A stretch of DNA of 64,000 nucleotides, taken from Micromonospora pattaloongensis. GTDB lineage: Bacteria; Actinomycetota; Actinomycetes; Mycobacteriales; Micromonosporaceae. A program made the translations under genes and the position numbers. The notes under the pieces are model-generated. The model saw only the letters and a program-made list of their open reading frames with translations. It ran no database searches and had not been told where the DNA came from. The stretch is from contig NZ_FNPH01000003.1 in the NCBI RefSeq assembly GCF_900107255.1, forward strand, positions 372,001 to 436,000, written 5' to 3'. This document shows positions 45,568 through 54,600 of the stretch, piece after piece. The number at the start of each line of letters is the position of its first letter. The first letter of the stretch is position 1.

Positions 45568-46386
45568 GTGTCCGCGACACCTCTTCTGGAACTGCGCGGG
45601 ATCGACAAGAGCTTCGGCCCCGTCCAGGTCCTGCGAAACGTCGACTTCGCCGTGTATCCCGGCGAGGTGACCGCCCTCGTCGGCGACAACGGCGCGGGCA
45701 AGTCCACCCTCGTCAAGTGCATCAGCGGCATCTACCCCACCGACGGCGGTCAGTTCTTCTTCGAGGGCCAGCCCGTGACGGTCAACGGCCCGCGCGACGC
45801 GGCCGGGCTCGGTATCGAGGTCGTCTACCAGGACCTCGCGCTCTGCGACAACCTCGACATCGTCCAGAACATGTTCCTCGGCCGGGAGAAGCGCAACGGC
45901 ATCGTCCTCGACGAGGCGACGATGGAGCAGCTGGCCGGCGAGACGCTGGCCGGGCTCTCGGTGCGCACCGTGAAGTCGCTGCGCCAGCACGTCTCCAGCC
46001 TCTCCGGCGGCCAGCGCCAGACGGTCGCGATCGCCAAGGCCGTCCTCTGGAACAGCAAGCTCGTCATCCTCGACGAGCCCACCGCCGCGCTCGGCGTCGC
46101 GCAGACCGCGCAGGTGCTCGAGCTGGTCCGGCGGCTCGCCGACCGCGGCCTCGCCGTCGTGCTCATCTCGCACAACATGAACGACGTCTTCGCCGTCTCG
46201 GACCGGATCGCCGCGCTCTACCTCGGCCGGATGGCCGCCCAGGTGAAGGCGTCGGAGATCAACCACTCCCAGATCGTCGAACTGATCACGGCCGGGCGCA
46301 GCGGCGACCTCGGCCTCCCGCCCGAGAACGGCGCGGAGAACGGCGCCGAGCAGGCCGTGACCGTCACCCCTGGAGCCCCGCAATGA
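45568..46386 (+). CDS. xylG: Sugar ABC transporter ATP-binding protein (XylG/FrcA type, single domain)
   Basis: 272 aa with one ATPase domain, half the length of the E. coli XylG/RbsA double-domain proteins and so like FrcA. Walker A GDNGAGKSTLVK, Q-loop VVYQDLALCDNLDI, signature SLSGGQRQTVAIAKAV, Walker B LVILDEPTAALG, H-loop ISHNMND. GGAGAC-type site before GTG 45568. Its stop overlaps the permease ATG by 4 nt. Confidence 0.9.
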   Translation: MSATPLLELRGIDKSFGPVQVLRNVDFAVYPGEVTALVGDNGAGKSTLVKCISGIYPTDGGQFFFEGQPVTVNGPRDAAGLGIEVVYQDLALCDNLDIVQNMFLGREKRNGIVLDEATMEQLAGETLAGLSVRTVKSLRQHVSSLSGGQRQTVAIAKAVLWNSKLVILDEPTAALGVAQTAQVLELVRRLADRGLAVVLISHNMNDVFAVSDRIAALYLGRMAAQVKASEINHSQIVELITAGRSGDLGLPPENGAENGAEQAVTVTPGAPQ

Positions 46387-47645
46387 GCGCCCCGACCACC
46401 TCCCCGGCCCCACAGCAGACCATCGCGGCGCCCACCCGGACGGTCGGTGAACACGTGCGCGACTACGTCGCCCGGCTCCGCGGCGGCGACCTCGGCGCGC
46501 TGCCGGCCATCCTCGGGCTGCTCGTGCTCTGCACGGTCTTCTCGATCGTGCGTCCGGCGTTCTTCTCCGCCGGCAACTTCGCCAACCTGTTCACCCAGGG
46601 CGCCGCGGTCACGCTGATCGCGATGGGCCTGGTCTTCGTCCTGCTGCTCGGCGAGATCGACCTCTCCGCCGGCTTCGCCAGCGGCGTCTGCGCCGCGGTG
46701 CTCGCGGTCCTGGTCACGCTGCAGGGTCTGCCCTGGTACGTCGCGCTGCTCGCGGCGATCGCCACGGGCACCTTGATCGGTTTCGTGCTCGGCTTCCTGG
46801 TCGCGAAGATCGGTATCCCGTCCTTCGTCGTGACGCTCGCCGCGTTCCTCGCCTTCCAGGGCATCGTGCTGCTGCTGATCAAGGGCGGCACCAACATCTC
46901 CGTCCGAGACGAGGCACTGGTCGCGATCGCGAACCGGAACCTGCCGACGGCGCTCGGCTGGGCGCTGGCCGCCGTCGGGGTCGGCGGGTACGCGGCCGTG
47001 CAGCTGCTGCGCCACCGCAACCGCAGCCGCCGCGGCCTGGCCACCGACCCGACCGGCGTGGTGCTGTTCCGGATCGCCGCGGTGGCGGTGATCGCCGGCG
47101 TGGCGGTCTACATCCTCAACCTTGAGCGCAGCATCAACACCCTGATCTCGTCGCTCAAGGGCGTCCCGATCGTGGTGCCGATCATCGTGGCCCTGCTGGT
47201 CGTGTGGACCTTCGTGCTGCAGCGCACCGCGTACGGCCGACACGTCTACGCGGTCGGCGGCAACAAGGAGGCGGCGCGCCGGGCCGGGATCAACGTCGAC
47301 CGGATCCGCATCTCCGTCTTCGTGATCTGCTCTTCGATGGCCGCCGTCGGCGGCATCGTGGCGGCCAGCCGCGGCAACTCGGTCGACGCCAACACGGGCG
47401 GCAGCAACGTCCTGCTCTACGCGGTCGGCGCGGCTGTGATCGGCGGCACCAGCCTCTTCGGTGGCAAGGGCCGGGTGCTGGATGCGATCCTCGGCGGCGC
47501 GGTCGTCGCCGTGATCGACAACGGCATGGGCCTGATGGACGCCAGCTCTGGCGTGAAGTTCACCGTCACCGGCTCCGTGTTGCTGCTGGCGGCCGGCGTC
47601 GACGCGCTGTCCCGGCGACGGGCGGCCGCGACCGGCAACCGGTAG
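46383..47645 (+). CDS. xylH: Sugar ABC transporter permease (XylH type)
   Basis: 420 aa with about ten membrane helices, as in XylH. Typical family segments: NLFTQGAAVTLIAMGLVFVL, LLGEIDLSAGFASGVCAAV, AYGRHVYAVGGNKEAARRAG, GGTSLFGGKGRVLDAILGG. A cytoplasmic basic loop (RHRNRSRRGL) lies between helices 6 and 7. Start overlaps the xylG stop (ATGA). Confidence 0.9.
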   Translation: MSAPTTSPAPQQTIAAPTRTVGEHVRDYVARLRGGDLGALPAILGLLVLCTVFSIVRPAFFSAGNFANLFTQGAAVTLIAMGLVFVLLLGEIDLSAGFASGVCAAVLAVLVTLQGLPWYVALLAAIATGTLIGFVLGFLVAKIGIPSFVVTLAAFLAFQGIVLLLIKGGTNISVRDEALVAIANRNLPTALGWALAAVGVGGYAAVQLLRHRNRSRRGLATDPTGVVLFRIAAVAVIAGVAVYILNLERSINTLISSLKGVPIVVPIIVALLVVWTFVLQRTAYGRHVYAVGGNKEAARRAGINVDRIRISVFVICSSMAAVGGIVAASRGNSVDANTGGSNVLLYAVGAAVIGGTSLFGGKGRVLDAILGGAVVAVIDNGMGLMDASSGVKFTVTGSVLLLAAGVDALSRRRAAATGNR

Positions 47646-47677
47646 GTCGTGGACGTCGCGTAGCGGAGGGAGGAGCG

Positions 47678-48862
47678 ATGCGGGCAGGGCCGAGCCAGGA
47701 AGAGGTCCGGCGGCAGAACCTCGGCGCTCTCCTCCGCTACGTGCACGTCCACGGGGCCACCACCCGGACGGAGCTGACCAGCACGCTCGGGCTCAACCGC
47801 AGCACCATCGGCGCCCTCACCGCCGACCTCGCCGCCGCCGGGCTGGTCCGCGAGGGCGCGCCCCGGGAGACCGGCCGGGCCGGACGGCCGTCGCTGGTCG
47901 TCCGGCCCGAGTCCGACCGGGTGTACGCGTACGCGCTGAGCATCGGGGTCGACCAGCTGCGCGCCGCCCGGGTCGGGCTCGGCGGCAGGCTGCTCGACCA
48001 GCGTGGGATGACCCGTCCGCGCGGCCTCGGCATCGTCGAGACCGTCCCCCTGCTCGCCGCATTCGTCAAGGAGATGCACGAGTCGGTGCCGCTCGACTCC
48101 GTCTACGTCGGAGGTGGCGTCGCGGTCGCCGGCATGGTGCGGCGCGAGGACGGCATGGTGCGGCTCAGCCCGAACACCGGCTGGTCCGACGAGCCGGTCG
48201 CCGACGTACTGAGCGCCCAACTCGGCTGGGACCGTCCGTTCGCGGTCGGGAACGTCGCCGACCTCTCCGCGCTCGCCGAACACGTCCGCGGCGTTGCCGT
48301 CGATTCCGACAACCTGATCTACGTCTACGGCGATGTCGGCATCGGGGCGGGCATCATCGCCGGCGGCCGGCCGCTCAGCGGGCACGGCGGGTACGGCGGC
48401 GAGGTCGGCCACATGGCGGTCAACCCCGCCGGACAGCGCTGCGGCTGCGGATCGCGGGGATGCTGGGAGAGCGAGATCGGCGAGCACGCGCTGCTGCGCG
48501 CGGCCGGGCGGGAGCGGTTGTCCGGACCGGACGCGGTGTTGACGGTGGTGGACGCGGCCGCGCGCGGGGACGCCATGGCGCAGGCGGCCGTACGGCAGGT
48601 CGGTGACTGGCTCGGCTTCGGCGTCGCCAACCTGGTCAACATCTTCAACCCGGACACGGTCATCTTCGGCGGCACGCTGCGGCACGTCTACATCGCCTCC
48701 GCAGCGCAGGTACGCAGCCGGCTGAACGCGATGGCGCTCGCCGCCTGCCGGGAGCACGTGCGGCTGCGGACCCCGAAGCTCGGCGACGACGCGGCGCTGC
48801 TCGGCGCGGCCGAGCTGGCGTTCGAACAGCTCCTGTCCGACCCGCTCGACGCCGCCCCCTGA
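47678..48862 (+). CDS. ROK-family transcriptional regulator (XylR-like)
   Basis: 394 aa. N-terminal winged helix (RRQNLGALLRYVHVHGATTR, RTELTSTLGLNRSTIGALTADL) and a C-terminal ROK sugar-sensor domain with VYVGGGVAVAGMV, GHMAVNPAGQRCGCGSRGCWE (ROK zinc motif CxCx4C) and NIFNPDTVIFGG. Encoded 32 nt after the permease with GGAGGAG before ATG 47678, so it probably represses this operon and is relieved by the sugar. Candidate sites are described at 44143-44225. Confidence 0.9.
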   Translation: MRAGPSQEEVRRQNLGALLRYVHVHGATTRTELTSTLGLNRSTIGALTADLAAAGLVREGAPRETGRAGRPSLVVRPESDRVYAYALSIGVDQLRAARVGLGGRLLDQRGMTRPRGLGIVETVPLLAAFVKEMHESVPLDSVYVGGGVAVAGMVRREDGMVRLSPNTGWSDEPVADVLSAQLGWDRPFAVGNVADLSALAEHVRGVAVDSDNLIYVYGDVGIGAGIIAGGRPLSGHGGYGGEVGHMAVNPAGQRCGCGSRGCWESEIGEHALLRAAGRERLSGPDAVLTVVDAAARGDAMAQAAVRQVGDWLGFGVANLVNIFNPDTVIFGGTLRHVYIASAAQVRSRLNAMALAACREHVRLRTPKLGDDAALLGAAELAFEQLLSDPLDAAP

Positions 48863-48883
48863 GGTCGGCGGGGCGCGTAGCCG

Positions 48884-49150
48884 TCAGCGGTCGACCTGGG
48901 TGAAGTCCCAGACGTGCGGTGGGCGGGCCACCAGGGTCGCGGGCGGGTCCGGGAGCGGCACGGGACTGCTCCGCCACTTGGAGATCACGACCAGCCGGTT
49001 GTCGGCGGACGAGAAGACCTCGCTGGAGATGTGCAGCGGGCTGTGCTCGAGCTCCGGCAGCGCGGTGTCGCAGACCCACGTGATCAGCTCCGCGAAACCG
49101 TACGGCTCCGCGCGCACCTCCCACATCCGGACGATCACGTCGCCGGACAC
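48884..49150 (-). CDS. Small ferredoxin-fold-like (antibiotic monooxygenase type) protein of unknown function
   Basis: About 88 aa: VRMWEVRAEPYGFAELITWV, SSEVFSSADNRLVVISKW, ending HVWDFTQVDR. The pattern (short beta strand with R-x-W-E, helix, strand VVISKW) is that of ABM-type dimeric alpha-beta barrel proteins, but I cannot assign a reaction. Its GTG uses the last base of the tsaD stop codon (TAGTG), so it is translationally coupled to tsaD; GTG 49138 is another option. Confidence 0.7.
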   Translation of the reverse strand: MSGDVIVRMWEVRAEPYGFAELITWVCDTALPELEHSPLHISSEVFSSADNRLVVISKWRSSPVPLPDPPATLVARPPHVWDFTQVDR

Positions 49151-50196
49151 TACACGCTCACGATCGTCAACGGCATCGCGGAGTCCGCGGGCAGATCCAG
49201 CCGGCTGGGCGCGACGCCCGCGGCGACGAGATGCGAGCCCAGCGCGGCGACCATCGCGCCGTTGTCGGTGCACAGCTTGGGGCGCGGGACCCGGACCTGG
49301 ATGCCGTACTTCTCGGCCCGCTGCTCCGCGAGCGCCCGCAACCGCGAGTTCGCCGCGACGCCGCCGCCGATGACCAGCGTGCCGATCCCCTGGGCCCGGC
49401 ACGCGTCGATCGCCTTCGCGGTCAGCACGTCGCAGACGGCCTCCTGGAACGACGCGGCGACGTCGGCGACCGGCAGCGCTTCGCCCGCGCGCTGCCGCGC
49501 CTCCACCCAGCGCGCCACCGCGGTCTTCAGACCGGAGAAGGAGAAGTCGAAGCGGTGCGCCGCCAGATCCTTGGGGGCGGTCAACCCGCGCGGGAAGGCG
49601 ATCGCCTCCGGGTCCCCCTCGCGCGCCGCCCGGTCGATCGGCGGCCCGCCGGGGAACGGCAGCCCGAGCAGCCGGGCGACCTTGTCGAACGCCTCGCCGG
49701 CGGCGTCGTCGATCGTCGCGCCCAGCGGCGTGACGCCGTGCGCGAGGTCGTCGACGAGCAGCAGCGAGGAGTGCCCGCCGGAGACCAGCAGGGCGATCGC
49801 GGGCTCCGGCAGCGCGCCGTGCTCCAGGGTGTCCACGGCGACGTGCGCGGCGAGATGGTTCACCCCGTAGATCGGCTTCTCCGCCGCGAGCGCGTACCCC
49901 TTCGCGGCCGCGACGCCGACGAGCAGCGCGCCGGCCAGGCCGGGGCCGGCGGTGACCGCGATCGCGTCGATGTCGGCGAGGCTGACCCCGGCGTCGTCGA
50001 GCGCCCGCTGCATGGTCGGGACGATCGCCTCGAGATGCGCGCGGCTGGCGACCTCGGGCACGACGCCGCCGAACCGCGCGTGTTCGTCCACACTGGACGC
50101 GATCGCGTCGGCGAGCAGGGTGTGCCCGCGCACGATCCCGATCCCGGTCTCGTCGCAGGAGGTCTCGATTCCGAGGACCAGTGGTTCGTCAGTCAT
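49150..50196 (-). CDS. tsaD: tRNA N6-adenosine threonylcarbamoyltransferase TsaD
   Basis: 348 aa. Transfers threonylcarbamoyl to A37 of ANN-decoding tRNAs (t6A). ASKHA fold; metal ligands in [10 protein letters not shown] (HxxxH), nucleotide loops [14 protein letters not shown] and [23 protein letters not shown] near the end. Overlaps rimI by 8 nt. Works with TsaB and TsaE encoded nearby and TsaC elsewhere. Confidence 0.97.
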   Translation of the reverse strand: MTDEPLVLGIETSCDETGIGIVRGHTLLADAIASSVDEHARFGGVVPEVASRAHLEAIVPTMQRALDDAGVSLADIDAIAVTAGPGLAGALLVGVAAAKGYALAAEKPIYGVNHLAAHVAVDTLEHGALPEPAIALLVSGGHSSLLLVDDLAHGVTPLGATIDDAAGEAFDKVARLLGLPFPGGPPIDRAAREGDPEAIAFPRGLTAPKDLAAHRFDFSFSGLKTAVARWVEARQRAGEALPVADVAASFQEAVCDVLTAKAIDACRAQGIGTLVIGGGVAANSRLRALAEQRAEKYGIQVRVPRPKLCTDNGAMVAALGSHLVAAGVAPSRLDLPADSAMPLTIVSV

Positions 50197-50647
50197 GAGG
50201 CATCGCTCCGGTCTGGCGCTGCATCACCAGGGCATCGGTGTTGCTGGGTTGGTAGTAGCCGCGACGGATCCCGACCGGCTCGAAGCCGTACCGGGCGTAG
50301 AGCTTCTGCGCGGGCGCATTGTCCACCGCCACCTCCAGCAGCGTCGACCGGACGTCGCGGCGCGCCGCCTCGGCGAGCAGCGCCTCCAGCAGCGCCCGGC
50401 CGACCCCGGCGCGCTGGGCGTCGCGCCGCACGGCGATGTTCTGCACCCACGCCTCCGCCGGCGGCTGTACAGCGAGCCCGGCGTAGCCGGCCACGGCACC
50501 GGCGTCGTCGAGGGCGACCAGGTAGAAGTGCCCGGCGGCCAGCTCGTTCCAGAACATCGCCGCCGACCACTGCTCCGGGCCGAACAGGTCGGCCTCCATC
50601 GGCAGCACCTCATCGATGTGCCACCACCGGAACCGGCTCAGTGTCAC
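50189..50647 (-). CDS. rimI: Ribosomal-protein S18 alanine N-acetyltransferase family (RimI)
   Basis: 152 aa GNAT acetyltransferase. Acetyl-CoA site [20 protein letters not shown] (R/QxxGxG/A), then [20 protein letters not shown] and Tyr-rich [12 protein letters not shown] typical of RimI. Its GTG overlaps the tsaB stop (GTGA). In actinobacteria it sits between tsaB and tsaD. Confidence 0.92.
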   Translation of the reverse strand: MTLSRFRWWHIDEVLPMEADLFGPEQWSAAMFWNELAAGHFYLVALDDAGAVAGYAGLAVQPPAEAWVQNIAVRRDAQRAGVGRALLEALLAEAARRDVRSTLLEVAVDNAPAQKLYARYGFEPVGIRRGYYQPSNTDALVMQRQTGAMPHD

Positions 50648-51354
50648 GGCAGGACCGGCTTGCGGGCGGTCGGCGCCACCGCGTCGGGCCGGCGCAGGTA
50701 GAGGGGGGTGAGGGGCTCGCTCGGCGCACCGGCCCGGACGCGGTCGGCCGCGAGCGCGGCGAGGGCGTCGGCCGGCGGAAAGCACGGCTCCGGCCGCACC
50801 GGCAGCGCGAGCACGTCGGCGTACCGCTGGGCGCCCTCGCCCACCGCGGCGCCGGCCGCGAACTCGGCGGCCCGGGCCGCCACCGCCGCGGGCGCGTCCA
50901 CGGCGGGCTCGGTGACGCGGCGGCCGGCGGCGTACACCCCCCAGTAGATCTCCCGGCGGCGCGCGTCCGTGGCGACCAGCACACGGCCGGCGGCCTCGCC
51001 GTCCGGCGCGGCGCTCGCGTCGAGCCCGCGCGTCGCCGCCAGACCGAGAGCGTCGAGCGAGCAGACGCCGTACGTGGGCACGCCGAGGACCTGGCCCATG
51101 CTCGCCGCCGTGACCAGACCCACGCGCAGCCCGGTGAACGGCCCGGGTCCCAGGCCGGCGACGATGGCGGTCAACTCCCCCGGCCCCGCCCCGGCCTCCG
51201 CGAGCACCTCGCGCACGGCGGGGGCGAGCAGCTCCCCGTGGGCGCGGGCATCGACAGAACGCCGCTCGGCGCGCAGCGCGACGGCGTCCGCCGTGACCTC
51301 CGCGACCGCTGCGGTCACGGCCGGGGTCGAGGAATCCACCACCAGTACGAGCAC
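50644..51354 (-). CDS. tsaB: tRNA threonylcarbamoyladenosine biosynthesis protein TsaB
   Basis: 236 aa inactive TsaD-like partner that dimerises with TsaD. Starts LVLVVDSSTPAVTAAVAEV and has IVAGLGPGPFTGLRVGLVTA, the family signature. GTG 51354 lies 6 nt after TAGGGT with no ribosome site: leaderless first gene of tsaB-rimI-tsaD and the small ABM-like gene. Confidence 0.93.
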   Translation of the reverse strand: MLVLVVDSSTPAVTAAVAEVTADAVALRAERRSVDARAHGELLAPAVREVLAEAGAGPGELTAIVAGLGPGPFTGLRVGLVTAASMGQVLGVPTYGVCSLDALGLAATRGLDASAAPDGEAAGRVLVATDARRREIYWGVYAAGRRVTEPAVDAPAAVAARAAEFAAGAAVGEGAQRYADVLALPVRPEPCFPPADALAALAADRVRAGAPSEPLTPLYLRRPDAVAPTARKPVLP

Positions 51355-51360
51355 GTATGC

Positions 51361-51366
51361 ACCCTA
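51361..51366 (-). promoter_or_regulatory. -10 box TAGGGT, leaderless tsaB promoter
   Basis: TAGGGT on the minus strand, 6 nt (GCATAC), then GTG 51354. The divergent XRE gene's palindromes begin ~55 nt upstream. Confidence 0.5.
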
Positions 51367-51418
51367 ACCGGAGCGCGCCGACGGTCCGCGAGCGCTCCGG
51401 GTGCAATGCGTTCTCCGC

Positions 51419-51462
51419 GCCGTATACCGGAGAGGCATATTTATGACTGTGCGGTATACCGC
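51419..51462. promoter_or_regulatory. Paired palindromic operator candidates between tsaB and the XRE gene
   Basis: GCGGTATACCGC (51451-51462) is a perfect 12-bp palindrome; GCCGTATACCGG (51419-51430) matches it at 10 of 12 positions. Centres are 32 bp apart, about three helical turns, flanking an AT-rich stretch (GGCATATTTATGACT), the best promoter-like sequence of this gap. Likely sites for the adjacent XRE regulator. Confidence 0.55.
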
Positions 51463-51489
51463 TCGAACGGACACGCCAACAATCCGCGT

Positions 51490-52194
51490 GTGACGACCAG
51501 TCGACTGACCACGTTGGTGGCGACGACGTTGCGTCGGCAGCGGGAGGCGCTCGAACTCACGCAGGCGCAGCTCGCGGCGCGGGCCGGTACGAGTCAGGCA
51601 GCCATCGCGCGGATCGAGCGGGGAGACCGGGAGCCGAGTCTGCGGATGCTCGAGCGGCTCTTGATGGCGATGGACGTGCAGCTGACCGTCGGGCTCGAAC
51701 CGCTCGACGCACAGCTGGACGCGGCGATCGCCGAGCTGGCCGCGGCGTCGGTGTCGGACCGGATCGCCGAGGCCGGGATCGACAAGCTCCTGGACGCGTT
51801 TCCCGCCATCCCGTTCGTGCTGGACGGCGCCACCGCGGCGCTGCTGCAGGGCGCGCCGCTCCCCGTCGATGCGGTGCAGATGGCGCTGACCTGGCCGTAC
51901 GCGGACCGGCTCACGGACTGGCTCACGGCCAAGTACGCGCACCGGTGGAACGAGAAGTGGCAGGAGTTCGGCTACCTGGCGCTGGATCCGGCCGAGCCCG
52001 GGGCGCACCGCTGGCAGACCATGGTGGGCGAGCTTCGGGCGCGATTCGGCGACGCGCTGCCGGAGCACATCGAGGTGCGGCACGGCGGCCGGAGTTACCC
52101 CGTGGTGCCGCTGACCGAGGTGGAGATCGCCGACGTCGGGGCCGCCGCGCTGCTCGACCGGTATCGCCGGCAGCGCGGCGGGTCACCCGGGTGA
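51490..52194 (+). CDS. XRE-family regulator with nucleotidyltransferase-like C-terminal domain
   Basis: 234 aa. HTH at residues ~5-60 (LRRQREALELTQAQLAARAGTSQAAIARIE) and a C-terminal ~150-residue part (PFVLDGATAALLQGAPLPVD) resembling nucleotidyltransferase folds of the AbiEii/MNT kind, but the DxD catalytic pair is reduced to PVDAVQM, so it is probably inactive or a sensor. GTG 51490 lies 6 nt after AACAAT (leaderless layout). It separates tsaB from ung and tsaE. Domain assignment of the C-terminus is tentative. Confidence 0.75.
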   Translation: MTTSRLTTLVATTLRRQREALELTQAQLAARAGTSQAAIARIERGDREPSLRMLERLLMAMDVQLTVGLEPLDAQLDAAIAELAAASVSDRIAEAGIDKLLDAFPAIPFVLDGATAALLQGAPLPVDAVQMALTWPYADRLTDWLTAKYAHRWNEKWQEFGYLALDPAEPGAHRWQTMVGELRARFGDALPEHIEVRHGGRSYPVVPLTEVEIADVGAAALLDRYRRQRGGSPG

Positions 52195-52199
52195 CCGCG

Positions 52200-52901
52200 T
52201 CAGCCGACCGAAAGATCCCAGTCGACGGTGGGGAGGCCGGCATCGGCGAGCGCCTTGTTGGCGGCGCTGAACGGCCGGCTGCCGAGGAAGCCGCGCGGAT
52301 TGAGCGGGCTCGGATGCCCGGCCTCCAGCACCACGTGCGCCGGATTGGTGATCAGGTCCCGCTTCTTGCGCGCGTAACCGCCCCAGAGCAGGAACACGAC
52401 GCGCGTGTCACGCGCGTCGAGCGCCTTGATCGTCGCGTCCGTGAACGCCTCCCAGCCCTTGCCGGCGTGGGAGTTGGCGTTGCCCTCGCGCACGGTCAGC
52501 ACGGCGTTGAGCAGCAGCACCCCCTGCGCGGCCCAGCCGGTGAGGTCGCCGCTGCGTGGCGCCGGCACGCCGACATCCTCCGCGAGCTCCTTGAAAACGT
52601 TGCGCAGCGACGGCGGGATCCGGACGCCGTCGCGGACGCTGAAGCTGAGCCCGTGCGCCTGACCGGCGCGGTGGTACGGGTCCTGGCCGAGGATCAGCAC
52701 GCGGCAGTCCTGCGGGGCGCAGAGCCGGTACGCCGACAGCAGGTCCTCGACCGGCGGGTAGACGGTGTGCGCGGCGTACTCGGCGGCAACGAACCGGCCC
52801 AGCTCGGCGGTGCGGTCCGGGTCCAGGTGCGGCCGGAGTACGGCGGCCCAGGCCGACGGCAGCAGCGCCGGCAGGTCGAGGGCGGGGGCGTCGTGCGGCA
52901 T
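52200..52901 (-). CDS. ung: Uracil-DNA glycosylase (family 1)
   Basis: 233 aa. Removes uracil from DNA. Catalytic water-activating loop GQDPYHRAGQAHGLSFSV and the Leu-intercalation loop HPSPLNPRGFLGSRPFSAAN are intact. ATG 52901 follows AAAGG 7 nt upstream. Lies on the minus strand after tsaE, 65 nt away; its presence here breaks the tsaE-tsaB pair seen in mycobacteria. Confidence 0.96.
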   Translation of the reverse strand: MPHDAPALDLPALLPSAWAAVLRPHLDPDRTAELGRFVAAEYAAHTVYPPVEDLLSAYRLCAPQDCRVLILGQDPYHRAGQAHGLSFSVRDGVRIPPSLRNVFKELAEDVGVPAPRSGDLTGWAAQGVLLLNAVLTVREGNANSHAGKGWEAFTDATIKALDARDTRVVFLLWGGYARKKRDLITNPAHVVLEAGHPSPLNPRGFLGSRPFSAANKALADAGLPTVDWDLSVG

Positions 52902-52966
52902 GGGGGGCCTTTCGCGGATCGTGGTCGGTGGCCGCACTCTAGGGGGCGGGTCCGACAGCGCGGCTC

Positions 52967-53449
52967 CTACCGTAGCGCCGCGAGCCGCTCCGCCCAGTCG
53001 CCGCCGCTGGGCTCGAGCCGCACCAGCCGGGAGTCGTCGTCGCGCCGGTCGATGTGCACCCGCAGGTGGGCGTCGGCGAGCTGCTCGACGATCCCCTCGC
53101 CCCACTCCACGACCGTGACGGCGTCGTCCATGGACGCGTCCAGGTCGAGGTCGTCGATCTCGGCCCGCGGGTCGCTCGCCGCCCCCAGCCGGTACGCGTC
53201 GGCGTGCACGAGCGGCAGGCTCCCCCCGCGCGCCGGGTCCGGCTTGTGCACCCGCGCGATCACGAACGTCGGCGAGGTGATGTCCCCCTGTACGGCCAGG
53301 CCGGCGCCGATGCCCTGCACCAGCGCCGTCTTGCCGGCCCCCAACGGGCCGGTCAGCACGAGCAGGTCACCGGCGCGCAGCAGCCGGCTGAGCCGGTCGC
53401 CGAACGCGTGGGTGTCCTCCAGCGCGGGCAGCTCCACCGCGGTAGTCAT
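52967..53449 (-). CDS. tsaE: tRNA threonylcarbamoyladenosine biosynthesis ATPase TsaE
   Basis: 160 aa P-loop ATPase that resets the TsaBD complex. Walker A GPLGAGKTALVQGIG, switch ITSPTFVIAR, LVHADAYRLG, and VVEWGEGI (Walker B-like/Trp motif). An insert (DDLDLDASMDDAV) lies before the latter. ATG overlaps the hydrolase stop by 4 nt, in one operon with alr. Confidence 0.94.
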   Translation of the reverse strand: MTTAVELPALEDTHAFGDRLSRLLRAGDLLVLTGPLGAGKTALVQGIGAGLAVQGDITSPTFVIARVHKPDPARGGSLPLVHADAYRLGAASDPRAEIDDLDLDASMDDAVTVVEWGEGIVEQLADAHLRVHIDRRDDDSRLVRLEPSGGDWAERLAALR

Positions 53450-54600
53450 CTCGTTATCTTCTCCAGGAACTCGACGAGCGCCGCGTTGACCTCGTCAGCG
53501 TGTTCGAGCATCACCACGTGCCCGCTGTCGGGCACCTTCACGAACTCGGCGTCCGGCAGCCGCCGCAGGATCTCCTCCGAGTGCGTCACCGGCGTGATCA
53601 TGTCCTTGTCGCCGACGATGACCAGCGTCGGGGTGTCGCGGAGCGCGACCAGCGCCGGGTAGCGCGCGTGGGTGAACAGCGTCCGCAGGTAACGGGCGAC
53701 CGTGTCGACGGACGTGTGCGAGTTCATGCGCTCGACGTACGAGACCAGCGCCGGGCTCGGGCGCGGATCGCCGAACCCGTACCGCCGGGTGAGCAGCCAG
53801 GCCAGGTCCGAGGCGGCCCCCCGGGCCCGGTCGATCATCGGGCCGGTGAGCCGGGTGGCGTTGTTGACCAGCGGCAACAGCGGCCCCCCGACCCGACTGA
53901 TCAGCGCCGGCAGCCCGAACTTGGCCTGCTCGACCAGGCCGCCGGACGTTGCCATCAGCACCACGGCGGCGACCCGGTCGTCGAACATCTCCGGGTAGAG
54001 CTCCGCGAACGCCATGATCGTCATGCCGCCCATGGAGTGGCCGACCAGGATCACCGGGCCGTCCGGCACGGTTTCGTCGATCACCGCGCGCAGCGTCTCG
54101 CCGAGCGCCGGCAGTTCGTACTCCCCGGTCTCCAGCTTGCTGGAACGGCCGTGCCCCGGCTGGTCGTAGAAGACCATCCGGAACTCCCCGCGGCGGGCCA
54201 GTTCGGCGCGCTGGAAATGGAAGGTCCCCATGTCGAGGCAGAAGCCGTGCACGAAAACGATGGTCGGCTGCGCGCCCGACGGCTCCGTCACACGCTCGGC
54301 GACCCCGGTCTCCAGCTCCGTCCCGCGCGCGGGCTCCACGATCTCGACGTGGATGTCGGTGCCGTCGGCCGTGGTCACCACGCAGGACTCGTCGTACGGC
54401 AGCTCACCGAACTTCTCGTCCGCGTACCGGTCGCCGATCCCGCGTTTGGAGCGGCGCACGACCGCCCGCTCCACCGCCACCCCGGCGGCGAGCCCGGCGG
54501 CGGCGAGGCCGAACACGGCCCCGACGATGCCGGCCTTGCGGGCGGCTCCCGGGCGGGGGGTCCGCACCCGGCCCCTGGGCCGGCCGGTGGGCGACGTCAT
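53446..54600 (-). CDS. Alpha/beta hydrolase, membrane-associated
   Basis: 384 aa. Basic start and one hydrophobic helix (AGIVGAVFGLAAAGLAAGVAV), then an alpha/beta hydrolase: oxyanion region FVHGFCLDMG, nucleophile elbow VGHSMGGMT, Asp in IVGDKDMITP, His in DSGHVVML. Substrate unknown. It lies between alr and tsaE with 4-nt overlaps on both sides, the common actinobacterial arrangement. Confidence 0.9.
   Translation of the reverse strand: MTSPTGRPRGRVRTPRPGAARKAGIVGAVFGLAAAGLAAGVAVERAVVRRSKRGIGDRYADEKFGELPYDESCVVTTADGTDIHVEIVEPARGTELETGVAERVTEPSGAQPTIVFVHGFCLDMGTFHFQRAELARRGEFRMVFYDQPGHGRSSKLETGEYELPALGETLRAVIDETVPDGPVILVGHSMGGMTIMAFAELYPEMFDDRVAAVVLMATSGGLVEQAKFGLPALISRVGGPLLPLVNNATRLTGPMIDRARGAASDLAWLLTRRYGFGDPRPSPALVSYVERMNSHTSVDTVARYLRTLFTHARYPALVALRDTPTLVIVGDKDMITPVTHSEEILRRLPDAEFVKVPDSGHVVMLEHADEVNAALVEFLEKITR

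Noticed and set aside
44260-46413. 717-codon minus-strand frame over xylF/xylG
   Set aside because: Antisense shadow of two well-supported transporter genes; low-complexity Leu/Val/Asp/Arg content and no family motifs.
49231-51489. Long plus-strand frame preceding the XRE regulator
   Set aside because: Antisense to tsaD, rimI and tsaB; the real start is GTG 51490, where the HTH sequence begins.
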